A stretch of DNA of 64,000 bases from the NCBI RefSeq assembly GCF_963966145.1, contig NC_091052.1, positions 17,236,001-17,300,000 of the forward strand, in the 5' to 3' direction. Numbering within the stretch: the first letter of the stretch is position 1; the number at the start of each line of letters is the position of its first letter. This DNA comes from Tenebrio molitor (Eukaryota; Arthropoda; Insecta; Coleoptera; Tenebrionidae). The notes below the pieces were generated by a model. It was given only the letters and a program-made list of their open reading frames with translations. It ran no database searches and was not told the DNA's origin. This document shows, piece by piece, positions 39,401 to 51,400 of the stretch. The translations under genes were made by a program, and so were the position numbers.

Positions 39401-42400
39401 TAGACGGAAATCTCGGCTCCTCATCAAGCAATTATATGGGAGGCAAACACTCTTTCTGCAAAAAATAACCGTCCATTTATGCACTGCTCTAAAATTTAAG
39501 AAGATAATTACTTTATTATCAACATTTTAATGCAAACTATGTATCCGGTGTTGATTTAAATTTCCTGTCAAAGTTGGCGTTGAAGAGTCGATTGTGAACG
39601 CACCACTCGTCAATTTGCGGAGTAAAAACACAAACGACGCAAAAAGTGAGGTTAGATTTAAACAGCTGATCCGTGAGCTATCCGTGGTGCGTTCACAATC
39701 GACTCTTCAACACCAGCTTTGAGGAGAAATTGAAATGAACACCCGATACTTGTAAAGTAAAGTTCATTCACGTTGGATTTTCCCTATTGTCATGTTGCAA
39801 ACCTGCGCCTCCTTTCCTAGTAATTTTCACATTATCGTGTTAGAGCGATTTGACGTCTTTAATTTTCCTATTCTACTCCTGGGTAATTTTACCATAGCGA
39901 AAAGTTGACTTGTTGACAGCGAATACATAACCTCTACAGTCTAAGTCTACACATGACATGGTTACTTTATCAGCCCGTATTGGCGACATACACATCTAAA
40001 ATATTATTGATGTAAATATCACACTGGGTGCGTTTTATTGGCACCATCCTGATTCCGGAATGATCATTCTATAGTTTGTCTCAATTCTAAATTTCTATCT
40101 GTTGAATTATGTTGTCAAAATAAAAATATTTCTAAATTAGGGATTCTTATAACCAAAGTTGGCAATACACATAATATCTAATTATTTTATAACCATGATT
40201 CGAAAACATTAAAATTAGTTCATAAGTTTATTTTGCTTTTAGAATTTGATTTTCTACCAATGTACTATTCCGGACACGGAATCTTGGCCAACATTTTTTA
40301 GACATTTCTAATAGAATGATGTAAACCAGTCATTAGTGTCATTAATAAATGACAATTATTAAAAATCACTTTGAAGTTTTTCTTGTGACATCAAAAAAGC
40401 AGGGAAATGGCATTATCGAGTCAAAAGTTGGGTTATATTCAATAAAGGCCAGTTCACACATATTTGTCAGTTAAATGTCAGTCGTGGCCAAGATTCCGTG
40501 TCCGGGATAGTACCTACTTACTTGCTGCGTTTTAAAAAAGGTTTTCGTTCTTTTCCTTTATTCTAAAATTTAGAGTTGCAAAAACGGAAATTGACAGATA
40601 ACCTAACAAATACAAAATATAATTTGATGCATTTTTCACCAAACAGTGTTGCCGGTTGTATTTCCAACGTAGAATGCAGTATTGGTGGAAATTTAGAATT
40701 GAGATAGACTTTATGCGTTTTATTGTCAAATCCTGCACCCGTCACTTTAGATTTCCACTCTTTCCCAAATAGTGGAGTGAAAGTTAGAGTGAAAAAACGT
40801 TTGGTTAGGTTCATGGACTCATGCAAAATTTAAATTTCAGCGCCAACTTGTCTTGTCATATCCACTCTCATCCACAAAACGTTTTATTGGTTGTACTGTT
40901 CTACTTGTTCTAGATCGATTAGGACATTTGCAATAAAACACACCCATTGTCAACAAATTAAATAATTTGACCTTGAAGTGGAAAATCCAACAGAATGAAC
41001 TTGAATAATAAATTATGCATGTTGTCTGAAAATATTTACGAAAAAATGTAATTGTGAATTCTTAACTATCACGAAAAAAATCATAACTTGTTAGTGTTTA
41101 TTAATTTTTGCAGGGATTAACCAGTTTGACTTGCAGCTCGTGTGAATGCACGAGATTAATCTTGCATCCCGGAAATATCACTTGCAAAGCGTATACAGAT
41201 TTTTTTTCTACGTCCACAAGAACATGAATATTCATGCTACTGTCGATAAAAAAACTATTCGCAAAAATATTATAAAACGACTCCATTAAACCAATCGAGC
41301 ACACTTTGAGTTACTGTTATTTTATCAGCTCTCATAAATCTTCATCTTTAATTCTAATGGAGGCAATGAAACTGTTATTCGGTAATCAAAACTTTTATTA
41401 TCCGTAACAGTTGCCGAAGAACAACAGTAAAAAATAGCCCCTTGTCTGTGATGGATTCAACCCCCGCTCTAATTGCGTTTATTAACATTCAAGCGCGATA
41501 ATCCCCATTTGTGTTACAGAACGAAACAATAAAAATTAGAATGCGAGTCGAAGGATACTGGAATAAATCTCGCAGTAGCAACAACGCCAGATTACAGACT
41601 CCCAGCCTGAAGAAGATGCTCTGTACCGCAATAACTTTGCATGTAAATAGCGTAAGGCCGCAGGAAGTAGGAGGTACAAATTACGGCGCCTTTGTTTCAT
41701 CAATTTAAAAGTCAACCGGGGATGTTCCCGAGAAGCGTGATTGTATTCCCGGCCGCAGCTTAATACCGACAAAACGGCTCGAATAGTGGAAAGACGTGCA
41801 AACTAGACCTGTATGTAAATTTGTTAATTATTTCGCCTGTACTTTGACGAATAAATTTTCAACGTGTGATGAATTAAGCTTGGGGTTGAACCGTCGCTGC
41901 GTCGGCAAATCATGTTTTCTTCAACCAACGAAAAATATTGTCAATCCCTATGAAAAAAAATGTCGCAGAAATGAATTAGATTAGTTGTCATATTTTCGTT
42001 AGATGACTGAAATAACAATGTAATTGTTACGGAAGAAAAGACCTGTCCCTTTGTTAAAGTGAGACGATATTAAAAAAGGCAAGTTTATGTGGGTCTGCAT
42101 TATCCTCACAATGAACTTTATCACGTTTTTCAACGGGAATTTGGGGAGGTGGCGAACTCTGCTCCCTTTAATTAAGTAGGAATTGAAGCGAGCCTCATTG
42201 GCAATAAATTACGAAGAAAACGGTTTGCTACACAAATATTTAACGATAATTCACTTTTATGAAAACGTAGATGATCCAAAAGTTTCACTTTCGCCACCGT
42301 TTAAATTCAACAATTGATTAATAAAATTACATGTCTTGGGAACAGTCGCTCTTCTTTCGTCGTTTTTTCGACTTCCTCAATTAAGACTGCGGCTTGAATA

Positions 42401-45400
42401 GCAGTACCAGTTATTTCTTAACCAGGAAGCAGAAGAAATTCGTTTAATTCACGGTCGGGTGTTTTTTTGTTTCTTGCAAAATAAAACTGATTAGCTGTGA
42501 AATTTCGTGCAGGAAGCGTGCGCGAAAACTTGAAGATTAACCAACCCTTTTACGGTACACAAAAACTCTATCAACAGTTGGGTGCACACCGACGCGTCGT
42601 TTAAGTTAAGTCAACTTGACATGAACACCCATCGGTTGAAGGGCTTTGTCTTAAACTACTACCGACTCAAAGTGCCCACCTAGTGTGAAAAGACCATGGA
42701 ATTGTTGCGTGAATTGACTTTGAAGCAAGTACATATTAAATTCCAGGCTGTCTCTCAAGTTTATTACAGGTGCATCCTCACAGGGGAAACCCTCCAAGTA
42801 AATAATTTAAGCGAAAAGGCAAGCAGACGCAATAAGAAGGTGTAAGGGATCGTAAAGTTCATTGCCAATTTTGGGTTTATTGGCCTGTCTTGCTCGAGAA
42901 CTTTTTGATTTTTGCGTCATCCAGTCCAACCTTCAGCCTCCATGAATTACGTTCGTTCTTCGTATTTGGTTAGGCAAAGCGAAAATTGCCGAGAGTTGTC
43001 CCTAAATCTGAGCGGCTCCCCTAAGAAGCCACTAATACCCAAAGTGGTGGATTGAATTATCACCCGCTCTCGTTAATAATGGCCACGGAATAGAATCCCT
43101 TCTCCGGAATGGTTTTTTTATAAATCGTCGAGATAGTCACGGAAAAACTGGCTCCATCAGCGGTGGTTTCATTTAGACGCATCCTTAACGACATTTATTC
43201 AAATCAGTTCGGTTGAGTTTTAGCCAAGTTTTCAGGTTAAATCAATTTGTAGAGCTGCGGAGGGGTGATTTTTTTCCGTGCTTAGAAAAGTCCAATAAAT
43301 TCGGTTTTGCCTATGGATGAGAGAGCGAAAGAATCGTCGTGGAATGTTTCGCGGAGAGATGAGTGGGAGGCATTTCTATAAGATTGGAAGATCTCGGTAA
43401 AGTTTCCTTATGCTACCTGGTTCGGAATGTGGAGAATGCGGTCTGTCCACGCCTCACTGCAACCGCGACCAGCTGGTCCATCTTTACATGTTTTCCAAAT
43501 ATTCACGAGTTTTTTCAAGAGTAAGCGACAAATTGCCTAAATCTGAAAGGACGTCACGCAAAGAACTCAACATCAAGATGTGCAACGTAACACCGGATTT
43601 GTCTACACCGATCTCGTTGACGAACTACCCGATACAAATTATTTAAAATAATAATTTTATGGAATAAAATTGACAACTTACTGTACCACTACACAATAAA
43701 ATTTTCAAGTTTCTCACGTAATTATGGTAATTTTATTTTAAAGTATATTACGATAACGTACACTTGTTGACGTTGATTGCACATTTTGTCAACAATGGAA
43801 CGCCTTCGGAGATTGCTATTGCTCGTAAATTTTTATTACCATCGAGTAAAATTGTTGAAAGATAATTTGCATCTGACATCATTCCAAACGAACATAATCA
43901 AAAGGTTCCAGAGTCCATTTTTTAAACAATTGTAAATGTCAAAATTCCCTCATAGACCAGACTATCCCACCCGAAAACCTTTCGTTTCGAAATACCTGTA
44001 TCGTAAGTAAAATCTCCCTCCATCAGATTTGAGGTTATGTCAATAATTTTCTTTCATTAGTATGGTCGGCTTTTCTGTCTGCATTTCTTCACATAATCTA
44101 ATCATAGCTCATTTTTCTCGTTGTGTCAGGTGCCGTCCAGATCCTTGCTTTCGGAAACTCGTTTTACTTTTCAGTTTAAATTTAAAAGTAATTGCGGCTT
44201 CAGTAGCGCAAGCGCCTTCACATCAAAATGGCTGACATACAATTGACATTTTACGTTGCCAACCTAATAACCATCATCAAATAACTAGTGGTTCATACCA
44301 AAACTTTGACAATTGTTTAAAAAAAATGAACTTTACTCACAAAATTTAGAACAAGTTAACCACAAATATCCAATTTGAACAACCAGGTGAGATTAATTTT
44401 CCTTCTAATCGTTTCCTTACATATAAAGTTCATTCACGTTGGATTTTCCCTGTCAAATTGTCATGTTGCAAACTCCGCCTCCTTTCCTAGTAATTTTCAC
44501 ATTATCGTGTTAGAGCGATTTGACGTCGTTAATTTTGAATGTTAGTTTGGCGTGTGATTAAAGTCACAGATATTTTCATAAAATTCTATTCCTATCCTAT
44601 TCCTGGGTAATTTTACCATGGCGGAAAGAAAAAAAAGTTTATTAACAGCTACTTTGAAAATTGCGTTAATTAAGTGCAGCCACTTCCAATCCCGACCTAA
44701 CCTCTACAGCCTACGCATGACATGGTTACTTTATCAGCCCTTATTAGCGACATAGGGGCGTATTCTGTAATTTTTAAAGGGGCGTTAAAATTTTAGCGTC
44801 GTTTAAAATTTCAAATCCTGATTGGTGATTGCTATAACAACTTAATTTAAGGCTCTTTAAAAAATTTAGCGGAACAGTTACAGAATACGTCCCATACACA
44901 GCTTAAATATTATTGAAGGAAAAATCACACTGTCAAAAAATTAAATAATTTTTTGACCTTGACGAGGAAAATTCAACGTGAATGAACTTTACATTTAAAA
45001 ATTTTAATTTTAATTCTTATTATGTGGAACTAATGACCTAGTTAATTCCATTCTACATCTACAATTAAGAAAACTTGGTCAAATTCATGGCCATTATGCT
45101 TAGGCAGCTGTTACCTGTCCTCGTTTGGCATCAATAAAATTCCCGACTTATACATTATACACACAGTAGCCATGAATCAAAAACAGTTACGATTTATTTA
45201 TGATCTAATCTTGATATGGCTGCGAACATCAATCGTTGTTGTTAAAGAGGTGATGTAGTCTATGCAATTCTCTGCCAATTAAAATACGGAATAAAGAAGA
45301 CTACACCTACTTTCAACCTAAAGACGTTGGAACTGATACACATCTCATGTCAGATGTCAGAAAGTAAATTCTTCCGGAGTTTTCAGTCCCCGGGTACAAT

Positions 45401-48400
45401 TTATGAGTCCATCAAGATAAAATTAAATACATTTACCAAAGCAAAAACACGTTATGAGTTAATAAAAAATCTAGAAGTCGTGCATGCTACATGCCGGTTG
45501 CTGCTGTACTATTAACATCTCCGGGAATCATCAATAAAACCAGCTTTTCTTATAAAAAGAGCTGTTATGCAGCTTTCAACGCCCGTTCCTCGATATTTAT
45601 TCCATTTAACCGTACTTTGATGCAAATGTTCTAACATTGTGTATGTATGACGGTTCGTGTTGTTGATAGCAATACATAAATCAATTGACTCGTGCATACC
45701 CGTCACAAACATTTATAATACATCGCGAGCTTGTGGAAAATGGCTGTTGTAATACAGTCTGGTGCACTATAAATCTTCTAGTCGAGTTCCGAACCATCTT
45801 CGATCAACGAAAGCTCCATCACAGCCCGTTTTTGATTTTAATATCCCATATATAGAGTCTGAGGAATGTCGAAGTGACGGTCCGGGCATCTCCGCCGCCG
45901 TTTACTACATGACCCGACCGACCCCGTTCATGACATTCCAGTACTTCAGCAATATAGTTTTACGACGGAGTCTTGGGATTGCAGATGCTTCGCTTCGAGC
46001 ACTGAGCCACTCGTAAACTATATAACTTTTCCGTGGGAAAGAGTGAAGAGGGAGATTCAAATAACGCAATATTGGATAGGTCAGAACTCGACAAGTGGCT
46101 ACCAAGTCTGCACGGTTAAATTGAACAAAACCTGTATTGTTGGACAAACAATGGAGTCCCGCAATTACATCAAGAGGTCCACGTTGTAGTCTTTTAAACA
46201 GACTTATTATTTTATGTTCGCGATAGTCCGACCGCAGACACAATAGTGAGTGCCGGAGCTCTACTCCAAATTCTTCTTTTATTCCCATGCAGGTTCGTTT
46301 CCGGTCACTGCCATGATCGATGTTACGTCACACACTCCGGTTCGAACCATAATTGGATTCACGATATTTGGACATCATAACATAGTTAACGACACGTCAT
46401 AAACTATAAATTGGCCACACAGGAAAGCTCAATCAAGCGTCACGAAGAAGGATCATGTTAGATAAAAACGCGTGAATCCTCTTCCAAGGACTTCATTTAT
46501 TTCGCACGGACAATACGTAATTGGTTCAGGTGTTTTTTATTTTTTTGAAATAAAAATAAATCCAAATAGGCTGGGTTGGCGCGAGAGTCCTGGAAAATGA
46601 TTGAACTTCGTTAATGAACCTCTGCCTGGAATAAAATCTCCTAATTATATGGGAACATAAAATATTGTTATGGACGTTAAAGGAGTAATTTGCGCCGGAA
46701 TCTGATCGACGCTTCTTACGCAATTACAATAATTTGATATTGCAACACAATAAACGATTTTATGACCGGAATCGAAGTCTCCCCTTATATTCAATGGCGG
46801 AGTTCGCCCATGACGCACATTTATTATTTATTGGTTCATATCGGGGGAGATTGTGACCAATGTGAGGCGGGCGCAGAAATGTTACTTTTCTATATTAAAT
46901 TTTGTCGATGGTCAGTTTGAATAAAATCAACCTTATCTACAGACGACCAGCAGGTGGTTTTCTATATTGATCCCGTTGGGGTTGTAGATTTATGTAGTGC
47001 ACCAAATTGGACCGCATAAATCATACCTCAACGAAATGACAAACAAATTATATAAATCTTACTTAATCTGTAGTGTAAACTTGGCAGCACAGGCATTATC
47101 TCCACCTACGTTGATGTGGAGCACCTCGCGTGCGCTCGAAACGTGACAATCTAAGCATATTGTTTAACCGCAAACGATTCCCCTTTGCGGTCTCATCAGA
47201 ATAATATTACACTAGGCTGTGCAATTTTTTCAGAAACAGAAAATCGTTTTTTATGAGACACGGAGTGAACAATTTACAAGATTACCGGATAAGTTCGTAC
47301 GTGAGAACTATAATAGTACATACAAGGTATTTCACGAGTGATAATGAGCCCGAGGGAATTGAAAATGCAACCCACAATACACTTGGAAAGCGAACCTGGA
47401 TATGGACGCGTAGATGTCCAAGTTTGCTTTGGAAATGTATTGTGGGTTGCATTTCAAATCCGTCGGGCTCATTACCACCCGTGAAATACATTGTATATGA
47501 GAAAATATGAGATTATCAAAAGGACAACCCCCAATAAATTTCAAGTACTTTGTTTTAATTTGAGATTTTCCTCAGAACTGCGTAGATAATTTCCAGCAGT
47601 AAATATTTTGTCAGGAAGATAATACCATGCAACCAAGATGAAATATCTCGTCATTCCGTCGCCGCTCACATGCAATGTACAGTTTGTATAACGGCGGATG
47701 TATTTACTCAACATCTGACGTTGATTACACATCTTCACATTATAAGCCCTTCCACTTTTCGTAAGCGCGCGACTTCATAAGCTTCTTTTAGTTTTACAGT
47801 CATCAGGCTTAATTCAGGATATTAAACCTTATCATTTAATGAGCAATTTGATTGAACCACCCTTCTCTTTCTAGGACGGAAGAGAGGAAGTAATTTCAGT
47901 TCAAGAAGTGCCATGATTAAAGACGACTAGAATTAGCTATATCTGGGTTTAACCGGCAGGAATGAAGTTATGGAGATCATCGGATAACTTATTAACTTCC
48001 CCAATCGAGGAATTACTTTTACTTGCCAGACACCTCGAACGTGTCACACTCGACAATTTAATAATCACTCACGACTAAAAGTAACACAAAAAACTAAGAA
48101 CACCGTCGCGATTTGCAGAGCTGCACTCTCTGGAACAAAAAAATGTTGGGAATAATATCGAGGGAATTGTTCACGCTCTGTTTCGCAGAAACAGGAAATT
48201 CGGTTTTTTTTCTTACTCGGCGGCTTCCTTGAGAAAAACACATTTACATAATAACAATCATGATTCAGAAGAGAATTACAATTAATTAAACGCTTTAACA
48301 AACTCGCAGACATTTAAAACCTGTAGAGGTAAACGTGAATGCGGCGCAGGGGAATTACCCAAACATTAAATTTTGATTAGGCGAAAAGGTGAAAACGGAA

Positions 48401-51400
48401 ATAAGAACTCGAAGCTCTCGAAATTTAGAAATTGAGAAAAATGATCATTACAGATGACTAATTCGCCTGTCGTAAACCCCAACTCAACTTGACCCATTTT
48501 TCGATACAAAGTGTACTTAACGTCTTTAACCAAGATAAAACTATTGACATATTATGACAGCATATTTGCAGCGGAGAAAAGAACTAGTTTTTGGAGGTGA
48601 GCCATCGTTCTACAATATTTTAAGAAATCTTTAAATAAACCACTGTTAAGCGAACCTGGAGACCCTTTCTTCCGTCAATAAAACCATTTAGTCAGTCACT
48701 AATGGAACTTATTTTTAATACTCCTTCCTATAAAACTAAAACTGTTCACTCCCCTCGAATCATTTTTTCCTATTTGATTTCATTCAAAGCGAGATCAATT
48801 TCCGCGGCAACTTTAAAATTACATATTTAATTCTTCTAGACGCCTAAGATTGACAGATCAAATCGAATATTTTCTGTTGTTGGTAACGTTTCGTCTATGG
48901 TGAATCTGTTGAATGGCAACAATGAAGCACCCTGAGCGTTATTATGATATATTATTACCTGTGGGATTGCGTTACCTGCTGATGACAGTCTTACAATGAA
49001 GATATATACTTCAAAATGGCACGGCGCTTTCCCGTAAATTTCAATGGCATACCGCGATATATTCCTGAGGCTTTTGTGTTCTTATTGTGCATCCACATTT
49101 TGTACAAACGCCAGACAAATTAAATTAGAATGATAGCGACGTAAAGTTTTATTCGACATAATTGTTAACTGCCTATATAGTGCGGTAGGATGTAATTTCC
49201 AAATTAATATCATTAATTAGTAATTAATGAGGTTGAACGTAAAACCCGACAGAATTGAAAATGCAACCCACAATACCGGGTGGGGCATCGTATACGCGCA
49301 CGCGAGAAATCGCGACTTCTAATTAAATAAAATTGTCGAAATTTTTCAGACTTACCTGGCTATTGGTAAGGTACATTTCATAATTTTTTGATAATTTTTC
49401 ACTTACAAACAAAGCCAAAAAAAAATTAAAATGTAAATTTCAACCAAAAAGTCAAATTCTGATTTTTATACCAACCTACCCAGATTCACTTCCTATAATT
49501 ATTTACGAAATCGACGGAAAAAAATACCAATTAGATTTTGAATTAAACGCAGTTTTACATTTCAACTTTCAAAATCATTTTTATTTATGACCTGCTACTT
49601 GTGCTGTCGTAAATTTAGGTGACAATGGAAACTGTCAATTTTATGGCAAAAAGGTTTAAAACGGTCGGCTATACCTTTGTTGGGAAATTATACCATTGTG
49701 CCGTAAATCACCCGTCTGGTTTACGTTTAAATAAAAAAGCGAATTATTTAGCTAACCAAGTCAAAATTTGTAATTGTGCCACCAGGGTTTGATGGGCTAG
49801 CAGATACAGATTCATTTAGTGTAAAAACTTTATAGGTAAATTAACAATTTATTTCAGAAAACTAATAAAACTGTTACGGCCTTATTTATTAACAAAAAAA
49901 TTTAAAAAAATTCTCAAATATACCTTATCAATAACACAGGCCTGCAAAACAAAACTTTTTAATCGATGTTTTGATTTTGATAACTGATTTTGTATAACAT
50001 TGGAGCCCTGATTACAAAAATACAATTCATTTTTTTGTATCACGTCAGGTTTTTTCACAATTAACAAAAAAAAATTAAGCAATTTATTTAGGAAAATAAG
50101 ATGTTTATAATAATTCTTGGTTAATAATCTAACTAATTTTTTTATTCCTTATGAGAATGGCATCTTTAACGCTTTGTGAGGAAACTTCTTTTAATTGATT
50201 GCCTGCTGTATATTTTTTTTGGGTACATCGCGCTGTAACATCCAGCAAAAGTCTACCATCATTGATACGCTCCATCTTCCTTGATATCACCTCTCCATTT
50301 GTTTTATATCTTGGTCAAGACGTTCCCCTTGTTCCTCGCTGACAGCACCAAGATTTTTAGGAAAAAGATTTAAGTGCGAAAAGAGGAAATTCACTTTCAA
50401 ACTCATATTACATCCCAAGATGTGAAAATTTTTAAACATGATTCTTACAATATTTTCGTAGTCTTCATCTTTGTGATTTCCAAGCAATTTTTCTATGACG
50501 TTCTTAAATGCCGTCCAGGCATTCCTTTCAACAACATTCATAGAATTTTGAAAATCATTACCTTTGTACAAAGATCTTATTTGAGGTCCTAACCTCTTTT
50601 CATTTGGCATTGGAGAGATCTGGTAACTTTGTACATTAATACTTGAAACATTGTCCATTTTTATCAAGAGGCTTTACAAATTGCTTCATCAAACAAAGTT
50701 TGATATTCATTGGTGGTACCTAATACTACTTTTTTAGGATACAACTAAATTATTTTTTATTATTGCTTCCCGGTACAAGTCTAGTTCTTAAAGGCTACTT
50801 CTTTTGAGTCCAATGCTTGTCTCGTACCCGGCAGTACCACTCGCAAATAAAACAAGTAAATTTCGAATATCCATATTGTTGTCCGATATTACAATATCGA
50901 AATTTTGAAATAATTCATTCATTCTAGGTGAACATTTCAATTTTAAGAAAAAACGATTTGTGAAAAAACTAGACGTGATAGCGCAAAACCAAAATCATTT
51001 TCGTAATCAGGGGGTCGAAATTGTTCAAAAACTGTCAATTTTATGCAAACATCGAAATCAGTGCAGGCTTGTGTAATTAGTCAGGTATATAAAATTTCGC
51101 CAAATTTATTTAATTAGAAGTCGCGATTTGTGGCGTGCGCGTATACGATGCCCCACCCGGTACATTTTCGGAAGAAAGCTGGACGTTTTAATTTCAATTT
51201 CCAGCTTTTTTTGACTTAAGAGTAAGAGAAGCGGCAAGTTGAAACTGCAATCTTGTTGTTGATAAAAATTTCATCAAGTCGTATCACTTGCACCGACAAC
51301 TGTTCGATCATTTGCGTGTTCAACGATCCAAACATTTTGCTGATAATCGTGGCAGTTTTACTCTTGGACTCTTGTCCGGCTAGCGTACTTTTATATAATT

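Larger units (their letters stand above)
40026..40946. mobile_element. Insertion B inside the 39.8-kb MITE
   Basis: It starts gggtgcgttttattg and ends caataaaacacaccc, an imperfect ~15-bp inverted repeat. Comparison with the uninterrupted copy at 44.4-45.0 kb shows the segment is foreign to the host MITE. The target duplication could not be defined. Confidence 0.5.
39760..41002. mobile_element. MITE 'aagttcattcacgttgg' family, copy 1, carrying a nested insertion series
   Basis: The left end AAGTTCATTCACGTTGGATT and the inverted right end (ggaaaatccaacagaatgaa) match the intact copy at 44426-44989. Copy 1 is interrupted after atatcacact (40025) and resumes at ttgtcaacaaattaaataat (about 40947). 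Confidence 0.8.
49240..51232. repeat. MITE of the 'gcaacccacaata' family, split by the 1885-bp transposon
   Basis: The left part (49240-49275: gacagaattgaaaatgcaac then ccacaata) and right part (51161-51232: tacattttcgg, then an aagctgg...ccagctt hairpin) match the copies near 3.2 kb and 4.4 kb when joined. Confidence 0.75.

Noticed and set aside
45905..46288. 127-codon - strand frame
   Set aside because: Low-complexity neighbourhood and no recognisable motif; likely chance.
47253..47544. Frames in both strands with a shared CNPQY / NATHNT motif
   Set aside because: They come from the inverted arms of the MITE and are not proteins.
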